64,000 nt of DNA from Sulfobacillus sp. (GCA_027309085.1 DAIDDL010000022.1:7597-71596), one strand, 5' to 3'. Shown: positions 1 through 10,058, counted from the first letter of the stretch. A program made the numbers and translations. Notes: generated by a model from the sequence alone, not told the origin.

Positions 1-1356
1 GACCGCTACTTTCGCCGATTTTCTCGTCGCATGGTGGGCACGGCGGGCGAGCCGATTCCTGTCGATCAACAATATCGCCAATGCAAGACCGATCAGACAG
101 CCTTTCTCACCCAGGTGCCCTCGCAGATTTTACGCAATGGGGCCGTCAAATTCCGGCACGCCTACCAGCGGTTCTTTCAAAAACTGGGCGGACGTCCGAC
201 GTTCAAGAAAAAATCTGGTCGGCAGGCTGTATGGCTCACCCAGGAATTATTTGAGTTCCTCCCGCCAATCGATGATCAGACCGGTGACATCGGATCCTAT
301 CAGCTGACCGTAGGGACGAAGAAGTTTCCCGTGGGGATCATCCCGTATGTGGCGCACCGGTCGCATGCGGTGCCGGCTTCGATTCACCTCGCCGTGGCGG
401 GCGGCCATGGGTGGCTCTCGTTTGCGGCAGAAGATCCGGATGTGACGAGGCCTGGACGCGATGTTGACGCCGCTACGGAGCAGATCGCCGAGGATTTGCG
501 GCATTGGTCACCCGATCCACTCACGGAGCGCACGCTCGGTGGGGACCGGGGCGTCGCGAAGCCTTTAGTGACCTCGGATGGGCAAGTTTTTGATCTCCTG
601 CCGGGGCAGAAATCACGGATTCAGAAAACGCGCCGCCAACGCCAGCGCTGGCAGCGGCGGGCGGCGCGACGAACCCAAAGATCGCGGAATCAAAAGAAAG
701 CTTATCGCAAAGCCGCCCGCTATCAGCCGTATGAGGTTACTGTACGGCAAGAGTATGCGCACCAGACCAGTCACACCCTCGTGGTCAACGCGGAGTACGA
801 TCTGTATGTGTTTGAGGATTTGCCGATCAAGAATATGACTAAACGTCCGAAGGCGAAAAAAGACGCTGCTGGCCGTTTTCTGCCCAACGGAGCGAAAGCC
901 AAAGCAGGGCTCAATCGGGCCATTTTGTCGTCGGCATGGGGACAGGTGGTCTCGTTCACCCGCTATAAAGCCTTGCGCCAGGGCAAGTTGGTCATCACCG
1001 TCCCCTATGCGTATAGTGCGCAGGAATGTGCTGCCTGCACATTCACTTCCCCGGACAACCGGCTGACCCAAGCCGAGTTTGTCTGTCAACGCTGCGGACA
1101 TACGGATAATGCGGACCACAATGCAGCCGTGGTGATCGCAAAGCGAGGGATCAAAAAGCTTCTTTCCGGTGATTCGCTCACGAAACCTCACAAAACTACG
1201 CGGATTTTTCAGAAACTAGGGCCGGAACGGTCCGACGTCACGCCTGGGGAGAGCGATATAAGACATGCGAAGCCTACGGCTTCCACGCACAAGTCGCGGA
1301 ACCAGGAACCTCTCGGAGTGATCCGAGAAACCCCCACCTCAACCCGACAGGGTTAG
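1..1356 (+). CDS. tnpB: TnpB RNA-guided nuclease of an IS200/IS605-type element (5' end outside window)
   Basis: The frame is open from base 1, so the N-terminus lies upstream. Counting from the first ATG at 31, the RuvC-like triad is visible: Asp172 in GGDRGV, Glu262 in VFEDLP and Asp362 in NADHNAA, with a zinc finger Cys333/336...Cys352/355 between the last two. This is the TnpB (OrfB) architecture, an RNA-guided nuclease that helps IS200/IS605 and IS607 elements persist. All catalytic residues are kept, so the nuclease may be active. No Y1 transposase TnpA is seen nearby, though the upstream side cannot be inspected. The C-terminus runs into the right-end stem-loop, as is normal for tnpB. 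Confidence 0.93.
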   Translation, partial: DRYFRRFSRRMVGTAGEPIPVDQQYRQCKTDQTAFLTQVPSQILRNGAVKFRHAYQRFFQKLGGRPTFKKKSGRQAVWLTQELFEFLPPIDDQTGDIGSYQLTVGTKKFPVGIIPYVAHRSHAVPASIHLAVAGGHGWLSFAAEDPDVTRPGRDVDAATEQIAEDLRHWSPDPLTERTLGGDRGVAKPLVTSDGQVFDLLPGQKSRIQKTRRQRQRWQRRAARRTQRSRNQKKAYRKAARYQPYEVTVRQEYAHQTSHTLVVNAEYDLYVFEDLPIKNMTKRPKAKKDAAGRFLPNGAKAKAGLNRAILSSAWGQVVSFTRYKALRQGKLVITVPYAYSAQECAACTFTSPDNRLTQAEFVCQRCGHTDNADHNAAVVIAKRGIKKLLSGDSLTKPHKTTRIFQKLGPERSDVTPGESDIRHAKPTASTHKSRNQEPLGVIRETPTSTRQG

Positions 1357-1373
1357 GTGGCGGGAGAGTTCAT
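1180..1373 (+). ncRNA. Probable TnpB omega RNA and right end of the element
   Basis: In TnpB elements the guide RNA overlaps the 3' end of the gene and stops at the element right end. Here bases 1332-1362 form a strong stem-loop (CCACCTCAACCC, loop GACA, GGGTTAGGTGG, with a bulged C) followed by GGGAGAGTTCA, the usual look of such right ends. The guide would be the flank starting near 1373. The 5' limit of the RNA is a guess; only the terminal hairpin is directly seen. Confidence 0.5.
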
Positions 1374-1654
1374 ATGGTCTTTTTCGGTATAGCGATTAGT
1401 TTTCGTTCGGATGCTGCACCGACCCCATCTACCCGGGGGTACCGGACACCACGCCCGCATCCAACCCATTCTGATCGGGGTGATTGTGCTCACAGTCTGG
1501 AAGCGCTGGGATCCCGAAACAGTTTGGGCTTATAGAGAAAGGACCGTAGCATAAAGCCGATGCTTTCTGGAGATATTTTCATGGTGAAGATTTTTGGTTG
1601 AAATTGCCTCAGACTCCTACCGTAGACTGGGGATCCTTCACGCGGGAGGACTCA
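1374..1654. other. Intergenic stretch with element remnants
   Basis: No convincing gene. A 46-codon frame from 1410 to 1550 (start ATG CTG CAC) has no ribosome site and no recognised family; it could be a fragment of a transposase. Bases 1399-1415 match, with one mismatch, the right terminal repeat of the small element at 9710-9872. No clear sigma-A promoter for the following gene was found, although TATAGA at about 1534 is a possible -10. Confidence 0.4.
1399..1415 (+). repeat. Solo copy of the terminal repeat found at 9850-9866
   Basis: GTTTTCGTTCGGATGCT differs at one base from GTTTTCGTTCGAATGCT at 9850-9866. The two copies have the same orientation and bracket the glucan synthase gene. 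A 16/17 match is unlikely by chance at this distance but not impossible. Confidence 0.45.
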
Positions 1655-4600
1655 ATGAGACTGAACCACGACCAGCTGCAAGTCAGAGCTCGCGAATTTG
1701 CATTACTGAGTGAAGTGACGCATCGCCATCCACAGGCGCGAACATTTTGGCCCGCATTTAACCGTGACGTGTCGAGCCTCCATACGTTTGCCATGCATCT
1801 GTCTCATTTGCGCGTCCTGTGCTCTCAGCCAGCGGAGGATTGGCTACTCGACCACATCGCCTTTATTCAGACTCAAGCACAAGTGGTCCAGCGTCAGTTC
1901 CCGCGTCGTGTATTTCATCGACTGCCGCGTCTTTCCGGAACGGGTATGCCTCGTGTGTATGCTATCTGCCAAGACTATTTGAGCCATGCCGATGGGCATT
2001 ATGATCCTCGCGACTTTGAACAGTATGTTGAAGCCTACCAAGAAGTATCGGTGCTGACCACCTTAGAATGCTGGGTGTTACCGGAGGCGATCCGGGTGGC
2101 CATCATTCGCCAATTGGCCCAGACTATGGGTGAGGTTCGCCACCGGCACGAGGTCTGTGCTCAGGTCAGCAACGTGCTGGCTCCATTGAAGTCCGCTGCC
2201 CACTCCGATCAACAAATTCAATCCGCATTAAACCAAATGGCCGGTCGCCGCCGTTTGACTGCTGTCGAAGTCGTGCATTGGGTCCGCCATCTTAACGAAT
2301 GGGAACCGGAGATGGACAAGGTTCGGGACTGGCTCCGGGCCTATGTAGATAATAGCCAAGTCGACTTGGAGCAAATGACGTCTTTTGAACACCAATTCGA
2401 CGCACATCTTCAAGTCATCTGTGGAGATCTCGTCACGAGTCTTCACCGCCTAGAACGTCAACCGTGGCGCACCACGTTTATGAACATTTCTCACGTGGAC
2501 AAAATCCTATCATCAGACCCCCGTGGGGAATACCGCCTATTGGATTGTGCCAGTCAAGACCTATTACGCAACCGGGTAGAAAAAATCGCGGGGCAGTTAC
2601 ACCTCCCGGAGTCGTTAATTGCCCGCACTGCAATTCAAGTCGCCAAAAACACCCAAGGAGACCCCACATTACGGCAATCTCATTTTGCATACTATCTCTT
2701 GGATCCCGACGGCATCCTCCTACTCAGCCAGGCCCTATCGGACGTCAAGCGACCCCGCTGGCATCCTTCCTGGGCCATTCGCCGACACCCGTTGTCGGCA
2801 TATTGGCTGGGTTTGGCGATGCTGTTCGTTGGGTTGTTATGGGCATCAGGCGTCTGGGTTACCTACAAGTTGGCGACCGGGGGATGGTCATGGCTCATTA
2901 TTTTCGTCGCGCTATCACTGCCGGTGAGCGAGTGGATGGTTACCTTGGCTCAGATGGCTATTGTGCGCGGATATCCGGCCAGGATCTTGCTTCGCTATGA
3001 TTTTTCGGCAACGGTACCTGAAGATGCCCGCACTATGGTGGTAATCCCCATCATTTGGTCGGATCGTGACGAAGTCGACGACGTAGTGTCCCGCCTCGAA
3101 GTACACTATTTGGCGAATCGCCAGTCGAACATTTACTTCGCTATTTTAGCCGATTTTGAAGATGGGGCTACCGAGACCGTCCCCGGCGATCCCGAGCTTA
3201 TCACCTATGCCATCAATCACATTGACCGTCTCCGGGCGCAGTATGGTGCTGACCGTTTCTTTTTGTTTCATCGCACCCGTCGCTACAACTCTTCAGAACG
3301 CGTTTTCATGGGATGGGAACGCAAACGGGGTAAATTGGTCGAGTTTGTCGAGCTGTTGTCTGGCCGCCATGATACTAGTTTTACCACAGTGCATGGAAGC
3401 CTGGATATCCTTCATCAGATACGCTATGTCTTCACCGTAGACCACGACACCAAACTTCCCATCGGTGTGGTGGCCCGCATGGTGGGTACCATGCATTTCC
3501 CGTACAATCGTCCGCGGTTAAATTCCACTCAAACTCGGGTTGTCGAAGGATTCGGCGTCCTGCAGCCCCGGATTGCCATCAGCTATGACTCAGCACAAGG
3601 ATCACGGCTGGCCGCACTCTGGGCCGGCGAACCCGGCATTGACCCTTACGTGTTTGCCGTATCGCATCCTTATCAAAACTTGTTTGGCGAAGCAGCTTTT
3701 GTCGGCAAAGGTATTTTTGATGTCCAAGCGTTTCTCAAAACCGTTGTAGAGCGAATTCCTGACAACTTGGTGCTGAGCCATGATTTACTGGAAGGAGGAT
3801 TCCTGCGCACCGGGTTGACGCCAGACATTGAGGTCATAGAGGATCATCCCAGTTCCTTTTATGCCTACCAGCGACGCGCCGATCGATGGATCCGGGGCGA
3901 CTGGCAGTTGCTGCCGTGGCTTGGGGTCCAGTGGACAAATCGGCGCGGATTAGCCCAGCGCGTCGACCTTAGCCCCTTGGCCCGCTGGCAAATCATCGAC
4001 AATCTGCGCCGCAGTTTGGTGGCTCCCGCGCTCTTTGGGGTTGCCCTGCTAGGATTGTCGGTGCTTCCCGGGCACCGCGAGGTCTGGGCCGCAATTGTCT
4101 TATTAACAATATTCTTACCCTTGGTGCAGGCGATTCTCGGAGGCGTTTGGGGATGGGCTCGTTTAAAGCGGCTCGGGCTGGCATTCGGACAAAGCCTGGT
4201 GCAGTTGATGACCCTTCCCTTCACTGCCGTGGGAAACATCATCGCCATTGTGAGAACCCTATATCGATTGTTAGTAAGCCGACGCCATTTGTTGGAGTGG
4301 GTACCCGCTAAACAGACCAACCGCGACGGCACCCATACTTTTATGTATGAAAAGCAGGGTTATGCCGCCATCGCCCTATTTGCAACCTGGGCGTGGCTGG
4401 CGACATCCCCGGGCGACCATATCATCGGTACTGTGTTACCAGCGCTTTGGCTGCTGTCCGGACCGGTGATCGAACACATGAGCCGTCCGCTCCATACGTG
4501 GCAGACCCGTTGGACTGATGCGGCAACGCCCCAGTTGGAACTATGGGCACGCCAGATATGGGCTTTCTTCGACCACTATGTGACGGCTCAGGAGTCATGG

Positions 4601-7600
4601 CTGCCTCCCGATAATGTGCAGTTCCCTACAGGGGAGAAGATTGCCCACCGGACGTCGCCCACCAATATTGGCCTGTATCTGGCCTCGGTGGTCGCCGCCC
4701 ACGACCTCGCGCTGATCGATACCCAAACTATGATCGAGCGCATAGAGGCCACTTTGGCCACACTGGCGAGGATGGATAAATGGCATGGCCACCTCTTTAA
4801 TTGGTATGACACGAAGACCGCCGCGCCCTTGGAGCCGCGATACGTCTCGACCGTGGACTCAGGAAACTTCGTAGCGTATTTGATGCTCGTGCGTCGGGCT
4901 TTGGCAGGGTACCGGGCCCTCGAAAAAGCCTGGGCTGAGCGTCTACAGCCCCTGGAGGAATTAATTTGGCACCTCATCGTCAATACCGATTTCCTGCCGC
5001 TATTTAGTCCGGAAGAACAACTGTTTGCTATCGGCTTTAACGTCAGCGCCCACCAACGGGACACCTCCCTTTACGATTTATTGGCTTCGGAGTCCCGTCA
5101 AACCAGCCTTATGGCGATTGCCCTCGGCCAAATTCCTGCCTCTCACTGGTTTGCTTTAGGCCGTGCCATGACTCTTTCAAACCGGAAGAAAACCCTCTTA
5201 TCATGGTCCGGTTCCATGTTTGAATATTTATTGCCGAATATCATTTTGCGCACCTATCGCCAGTCCATATGGGACTCCACGTTCCAAGGAGTAATCGCCC
5301 GTCAACGCCACTACGCCACACAGTGTGGTGTGCCTTTTGGCATTTCAGAAAGTGGCTACTACCGATTTGACTACCAGTGGAACTACCAATATCGCGCTTT
5401 CGGAGTGCCGGGGCTAGGTATGAATAGCGGCCTCGACGAAAATTTGGTGGTAGCGCCCTATGCCACTATAATGGCGTTGCCCTATGCCGGGCCCGAAGCC
5501 CTCGAGTCATTGCAGCAATTGGAAAATTTGGGAGCCAAGGGTCCCTACGGATTTTATGAGGCGGTCGATTTTACCCGCCGTCACTTGCCCAAAGGGAGCG
5601 CCTATCAGGTGGTTCAAAGCTTTATGGCACACCATCAGGCTATGAGTTTGTTGACCTTGACCAATCTCCTTCGCCATGATGTGATGATCGATCGGATGCA
5701 AGCGGATCCTCATGTGAAAGCCGTCAATTTGTTGTTGCAAGAGCGGGTGCCCGACAGACCGGCTTTAATGACCCTGCCTCGGGGAATACCACCGTCCCTA
5801 CCCCAAATGGAAAGTGATCTCGGCGCCGGTGCCCGCCGGTTTACCGCAATGGAGCCGGTGCCCCAGATCAATGTGGCGTCTAACGGCAATTTTTCGAGCT
5901 GTAGCCGTGAGGACGGCAGCGGAGGACTGACATGGCGAGGATTGGCCATCACGCGCTGGAATCGGGACCCCGTGGTGAGCTCCACCGGGTACGCCATTTA
6001 TCTGCGTGACGTCAATTCGCAGGCGACATGGAGTGCCAGCCCCTTTCCTTGTCAGACCGAAACCACCATTGAGACTATATTTCGGGTGAATCACACCCGC
6101 TTTCAAGGTTGCTGCCAAGATATCCACTGGAGTCTCGACGTGACTGTCCATCCCGATGTGGATGCGGAAATCCGCCGCCTCGTCGTCACTAATCGGTCTG
6201 AGCGGGCGCGAACCCTGGAAGTCACCTCATTTTTGGAACTGTCGCTCGCCGACCCCGCCGCAGACCTCGCCCATCCGGCTTATAGTAAATTGTTTGTAGA
6301 GACCTCTCATGATCCCGTCGCTCGCTGCCTCTTGGCGCACCGGAGGCCGCGGCAAGAGGAGGAGGTGGAGATTTGGGCAGCCCATGCGATGTATTCAGAG
6401 GACGCCTTGTCGTACGAATTCGAGACCGACCGTGCGCAATTCGTTGGCCGCAATCATTCACTGGGGACCCCACAAGGGATAGGGCAACCGCTAACGGGTT
6501 CTTGGGGGTCAGTCACTGACCCTGCGTTTGCCATGCGGCAGATGCTTCACCTCACCCCGGGAGGGTCGGCCACCGTTTACCTGATCACCACCGCCGCAGT
6601 GTCCCGGGAAGCCGCCATCGGCCATTTGCAGCGGTTGCACGCGGCAGGGCAAGTGGAGCAAGGTTTTCATCTTGCTTGGGCGAGAAGCCAGATTGACTTG
6701 CATTTTATGGCGCTCACGACGGATCAAGCCTTAGCGTCGCAAAAATTGGCAGGCTCTCTGCTTTATTCTCCGCCTCTATCCAAACCCCGGCGCAACGCCA
6801 TCTTGGCAAACGTCTACGGTCAGTCGGCCCTGTGGCCGTATGGCATCAGTGGCGATCTTCCCATCGCCGTTATCCATATCACCAACCTTGCTGATTTGCC
6901 TTTTGTTGGCCTCGTCGCACGCCAGTTGCGCTATCTCGCCATGCTCGGCATCGTATCAGACCTCGTGATCCTGGTCGAAATGGCTGCGTCCTCCGAAGAG
7001 ATCTTACAGCAACTGGCAGCACACCTCCGCTCTCGGGGCATCTCCACCCTGCAACACACCGCCGCACTTCATGCTTCCCAGTTGTCTCCAAATGAGAAAA
7101 TCCTATTGCGGTCGGTAGCGCGGATTTGGTTGAGAGCCGGAGGGCCCAGTGTCAGCGCCCAGTTGCCAGAGAATCCCCGTCAGATTGTCCCCCGCGGGAC
7201 ACGCCGGCCCTTGATTCGGGACAGCTACCCCCTCCGTCCTCCCCAGTCGCCGCCAGAAGGCGAATTTTTCAATGGCTGGGGAGGATTTGTCGACCAAGGT
7301 CGAGCGTATCGGATGTCCGTGCGCCAGGGCGCCGTGCCCCCACGTCCCTGGAGCAATATATTAACCAACCCCGATTTTGGCTGTCTCATCACAGAACTGG
7401 GCACGGGCTACACATGGTGGAAGAATTCCCACGAATGCAAATTAACCCCGTGGTCCAATGACCCCGTCCTGGATCCGCCCGGCGAGTGCCTATATATCCA
7501 AGATCTTGAGAACCGGATGCTGTGGTCGGCTTCACCCGCTCCGGCGGGTGGGGACCGCACATTTACCGTTACCCATGGCTTTGGGTTTACCCGGATTGAC

Positions 7601-9694
7601 CAAACCCAAGGAGACATCACGCATCAGATGGAAACCCTCGTGCCTCTCCAATCCCCCCTGAAATTGGTGCGATTGACACTCTGCAATCACTCAGATCAGG
7701 CGAGACGGATCGCGGTCACATACTATGCCGAATGGGTCATTGGGGTAGATCGGGAACGCGAGTCTCCTTTTGTGGTAACCTGGTGGGATCCAGAATCTCA
7801 GACTTTGATGGCCAAGAATACGTATCAAGAGAACTTCCGGGAGGCCACCGCCTTTTTGCATATGAGCATGGCAAAATCCGGTCCGGCCGCCTACTCTTGG
7901 ACTGGGAACCGACGGGAATTCATCGGGCTTGGGGGGTCTCTGGAACATCCCGCCGCTCTCAGCCAGGAGCGGCTTACCTGCACCGTTGGCGCCTTCCAAA
8001 GTTCCTGCGGAGCCTTGCAAGGCGTGGCAGAAGTTCCGGCTCATGGGCAAGCTACGGTAATCATTCTTCTAGGGTGTGCACAGTCAACCGCCTCGGTGAA
8101 CGCACTAGTGGCGCGCTTTGGCAATGAACCCGCCTGCCGGGAAGCGTCCAGCCAAGTAGCCCAATACTGGCAGCGCATCACTGCCCAGGTGACGGTCAAA
8201 ACCCCGGACCGGGCGATGGACCTGATGCTGAACGGATGGCTCCTCTATCAGACCCTCAGTTGCCGGCTTTGGGCCCGTGCCGGTTTCTACCAAGCAGGAG
8301 GGGCCTTCGGATTTCGCGACCAGTTGCAAGATGTGCTGGCCCTTTTGCACACTGATGCCGCCATCGCGCGCAATCACATTTTGCTTAGCGCTGCCCACCA
8401 ATATCAGCAAGGCGACGTACAGCACTGGTGGCACGAGGACACCCATAAGGGAATTCGCACTCGGATCAGCGATGATTTGTTATGGCTGCCGTATGCCGTC
8501 TCGCGTTATTGGGAACATACCGGCGACACCAAATTACTGAGCATAAAAGTCCCTTACCTGGTCAGTGCCCCCTTGTCCGCTGAGGAAACCGAACGCTACG
8601 AAGAGACCCGCGTCTCGGACGAGCAGGACACCATTCTCGGTCACTGCCTACGAGCCATATCCCATGCGTCGCGTTTCGGTCGTCACGGCATCCCGCTCAT
8701 CGGTTCTGGTGACTGGAACGATGGAATGAACAAGCTCGGCCTTCAAGGACGAGGAGAAAGTGTCTGGCTAGGATGGTTTTTACTGGATGTGTTGAAGCGA
8801 TTTGTGCAGTTGAGTCGGAATGTGCCGGAAATTTTACCTCGCGACACCATAAGTCAATTTCAAGCCACGATTACCGCCCTCGAGGACAATCTGAATATCT
8901 ATGGCTGGGATGGGGAGTGGTTCCGACGTGCTTATACTGACCATGGCACATGGCTCGGAACGAGCCAGCAAGAGGAAGGGCGGATTGACGCCATTGCTCA
9001 ATCCTGGGCGGTAATCTCCCAAGGCACCTCTCATCGCCGGCAACGTCAAGCCATGCGCTCGTTCGACCACGCACTGGTAGACCGCACACTGCATCTTGTC
9101 AGACTACTCACGCCAGGTTATGACAAAATGACGCCAAGCTTAGGGTACATTCAAGCCTATCCCCCGGGAATTCGTGAAAATGGTGGCCAGTATACTCATG
9201 GAGTGATTTGGAGCGTTGTTGCCTGGGCGATGATGGGATGCGGTGACAAGGCTTTTGAGTTGTTTTCCCTACTCAATCCGGTATTGCGGACGGGATCTTT
9301 CGCTGGGGCACGTATTTACGGAAACGAACCCTACGTCATGTCAGCGGATATTTACACGGCACCCTATGTAGAGAACCGGGCAGGCTGGTCGTGGTACACC
9401 GGATCTGCAAGCTGGATGTACCAGGCAGGGTTGGAATCCGTATTAGGAATTACACGCCGGGGCAATCGGCTATACATTCAACCCTGTGTTCCTCCAAAAT
9501 GGGATGCCTTTGCCATCGACTATCGATTGGGGTCAACCACGTACCAAATCCACGTGGAGCTGCACCACGGCAACACAGCAGCTAGCCAATGGATTATAGA
9601 TGGCAAGCCCTACCCGGCCGCACCGTATCTGACGTTAGCCGGCGATGGGCAATCACACATCGTGATCTGCCAGGTTCCCATGGTTCACCCGTGA
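1655..9694 (+). CDS. ndvB: Cyclic beta-1,2-glucan synthase (NdvB/Cgs family)
   Basis: A giant polytopic membrane enzyme of about 2,680 residues that polymerises UDP-glucose into beta-1,2-glucan, trims and cyclises it. Order of domains: helical N-terminal part, membrane helices at about 400-440, the GT84 transferase region with VDHDTKLP at about 610, more helices at about 810-930, a glycoamylase-like domain at about 1050-1350, then two GH94-type beta-sandwich/catalytic blocks; the last holds GSGDWNDG near residue 2,350 and a C-terminal GSASWMYQAG. Length matches Brucella and Agrobacterium Cgs (about 2,800). An upstream in-frame TTG at 1598 exists, but ATG 1655 is preceded by GGGAGGA at 1644-1650 and is preferred. 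Bases look less GC-rich than in neighbouring genes and mobile-element ends lie on both sides, so transfer is possible. Confidence 0.9.
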   Translation: MRLNHDQLQVRAREFALLSEVTHRHPQARTFWPAFNRDVSSLHTFAMHLSHLRVLCSQPAEDWLLDHIAFIQTQAQVVQRQFPRRVFHRLPRLSGTGMPRVYAICQDYLSHADGHYDPRDFEQYVEAYQEVSVLTTLECWVLPEAIRVAIIRQLAQTMGEVRHRHEVCAQVSNVLAPLKSAAHSDQQIQSALNQMAGRRRLTAVEVVHWVRHLNEWEPEMDKVRDWLRAYVDNSQVDLEQMTSFEHQFDAHLQVICGDLVTSLHRLERQPWRTTFMNISHVDKILSSDPRGEYRLLDCASQDLLRNRVEKIAGQLHLPESLIARTAIQVAKNTQGDPTLRQSHFAYYLLDPDGILLLSQALSDVKRPRWHPSWAIRRHPLSAYWLGLAMLFVGLLWASGVWVTYKLATGGWSWLIIFVALSLPVSEWMVTLAQMAIVRGYPARILLRYDFSATVPEDARTMVVIPIIWSDRDEVDDVVSRLEVHYLANRQSNIYFAILADFEDGATETVPGDPELITYAINHIDRLRAQYGADRFFLFHRTRRYNSSERVFMGWERKRGKLVEFVELLSGRHDTSFTTVHGSLDILHQIRYVFTVDHDTKLPIGVVARMVGTMHFPYNRPRLNSTQTRVVEGFGVLQPRIAISYDSAQGSRLAALWAGEPGIDPYVFAVSHPYQNLFGEAAFVGKGIFDVQAFLKTVVERIPDNLVLSHDLLEGGFLRTGLTPDIEVIEDHPSSFYAYQRRADRWIRGDWQLLPWLGVQWTNRRGLAQRVDLSPLARWQIIDNLRRSLVAPALFGVALLGLSVLPGHREVWAAIVLLTIFLPLVQAILGGVWGWARLKRLGLAFGQSLVQLMTLPFTAVGNIIAIVRTLYRLLVSRRHLLEWVPAKQTNRDGTHTFMYEKQGYAAIALFATWAWLATSPGDHIIGTVLPALWLLSGPVIEHMSRPLHTWQTRWTDAATPQLELWARQIWAFFDHYVTAQESWLPPDNVQFPTGEKIAHRTSPTNIGLYLASVVAAHDLALIDTQTMIERIEATLATLARMDKWHGHLFNWYDTKTAAPLEPRYVSTVDSGNFVAYLMLVRRALAGYRALEKAWAERLQPLEELIWHLIVNTDFLPLFSPEEQLFAIGFNVSAHQRDTSLYDLLASESRQTSLMAIALGQIPASHWFALGRAMTLSNRKKTLLSWSGSMFEYLLPNIILRTYRQSIWDSTFQGVIARQRHYATQCGVPFGISESGYYRFDYQWNYQYRAFGVPGLGMNSGLDENLVVAPYATIMALPYAGPEALESLQQLENLGAKGPYGFYEAVDFTRRHLPKGSAYQVVQSFMAHHQAMSLLTLTNLLRHDVMIDRMQADPHVKAVNLLLQERVPDRPALMTLPRGIPPSLPQMESDLGAGARRFTAMEPVPQINVASNGNFSSCSREDGSGGLTWRGLAITRWNRDPVVSSTGYAIYLRDVNSQATWSASPFPCQTETTIETIFRVNHTRFQGCCQDIHWSLDVTVHPDVDAEIRRLVVTNRSERARTLEVTSFLELSLADPAADLAHPAYSKLFVETSHDPVARCLLAHRRPRQEEEVEIWAAHAMYSEDALSYEFETDRAQFVGRNHSLGTPQGIGQPLTGSWGSVTDPAFAMRQMLHLTPGGSATVYLITTAAVSREAAIGHLQRLHAAGQVEQGFHLAWARSQIDLHFMALTTDQALASQKLAGSLLYSPPLSKPRRNAILANVYGQSALWPYGISGDLPIAVIHITNLADLPFVGLVARQLRYLAMLGIVSDLVILVEMAASSEEILQQLAAHLRSRGISTLQHTAALHASQLSPNEKILLRSVARIWLRAGGPSVSAQLPENPRQIVPRGTRRPLIRDSYPLRPPQSPPEGEFFNGWGGFVDQGRAYRMSVRQGAVPPRPWSNILTNPDFGCLITELGTGYTWWKNSHECKLTPWSNDPVLDPPGECLYIQDLENRMLWSASPAPAGGDRTFTVTHGFGFTRIDQTQGDITHQMETLVPLQSPLKLVRLTLCNHSDQARRIAVTYYAEWVIGVDRERESPFVVTWWDPESQTLMAKNTYQENFREATAFLHMSMAKSGPAAYSWTGNRREFIGLGGSLEHPAALSQERLTCTVGAFQSSCGALQGVAEVPAHGQATVIILLGCAQSTASVNALVARFGNEPACREASSQVAQYWQRITAQVTVKTPDRAMDLMLNGWLLYQTLSCRLWARAGFYQAGGAFGFRDQLQDVLALLHTDAAIARNHILLSAAHQYQQGDVQHWWHEDTHKGIRTRISDDLLWLPYAVSRYWEHTGDTKLLSIKVPYLVSAPLSAEETERYEETRVSDEQDTILGHCLRAISHASRFGRHGIPLIGSGDWNDGMNKLGLQGRGESVWLGWFLLDVLKRFVQLSRNVPEILPRDTISQFQATITALEDNLNIYGWDGEWFRRAYTDHGTWLGTSQQEEGRIDAIAQSWAVISQGTSHRRQRQAMRSFDHALVDRTLHLVRLLTPGYDKMTPSLGYIQAYPPGIRENGGQYTHGVIWSVVAWAMMGCGDKAFELFSLLNPVLRTGSFAGARIYGNEPYVMSADIYTAPYVENRAGWSWYTGSASWMYQAGLESVLGITRRGNRLYIQPCVPPKWDAFAIDYRLGSTTYQIHVELHHGNTAASQWIIDGKPYPAAPYLTLAGDGQSHIVICQVPMVHP

Positions 9695-9709
9695 CGATTA
9701 CGTAGAGGT

Positions 9710-9872
9710 TTGTGGAGCATTCGAACGAAAACCGCAATACGTCTCTGTAACCCTTGCTCAGCAAGGGTTACAGAGACGACCCTAGAGCGGGTCCGGGGCA
9801 TCCTATCGCCAGTATCCCCTTTAAGGACCAATCGGGCGAGGCTATTGCCGTTTTCGTTCGAATGCTCCGCAA
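9710..9872. mobile_element. Small non-coding element with 30-bp terminal inverted repeats (MITE-like)
   Basis: Arms 9710-9739 and 9843-9872 are inverted repeats with two mismatches; the core shared sequence reads GGAGCATTCGAACGAAAA. Just inside the left arm, 9740-9778 is a perfect 19-bp palindrome around a single C. No reading frame fills the 163 bp and no target duplication is obvious. The pattern suggests a non-autonomous transposon or an element end; the family is not recognised. Confidence 0.6.
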
Positions 9873-9983
9873 TCGTGGGACTGACATACACAACGCACGT
9901 CCACCACCCAGACCGCCCAATGCCGTGGAGTATTCGGGCGGTAATGGCTATGCTAGGGATGACGGCGGACAATCTTAACTAAA

Positions 9984-10010
9984 ATAACTTGTAATTTTAT
10001 TGTAAGTTAT
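9984..10010. promoter_or_regulatory. Candidate operator (27-bp dyad) before the HTH gene
   Basis: ATAACTT-GT-AAT-TTT-ATT-GT-AAGTTAT is a symmetric dyad ending 2 bp before the -35 box of the next promoter. Its place suggests binding by a regulator, perhaps the HTH product itself. Confidence 0.5.
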
Positions 10011-10012
10011 TC

Positions 10013-10041
10013 TTGCAATAGCCGATTCCATGGGATATAAT
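10013..10041 (+). promoter_or_regulatory. Sigma-A type promoter
   Basis: TTGCAA (10013-10018), 17-bp spacer, TATAAT (10036-10041). The predicted transcript start is only about 10 bases before the ATG at 10059, giving a very short leader that begins at the ribosome site. Confidence 0.75.
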
Positions 10042-10058
10042 AACAACGAGGTGAGAAA

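Noticed and set aside
1598-1654. Upstream TTG start for the glucan synthase
   Set aside because: No ribosome site before TTG 1598, while ATG 1655 follows GGGAGGA.
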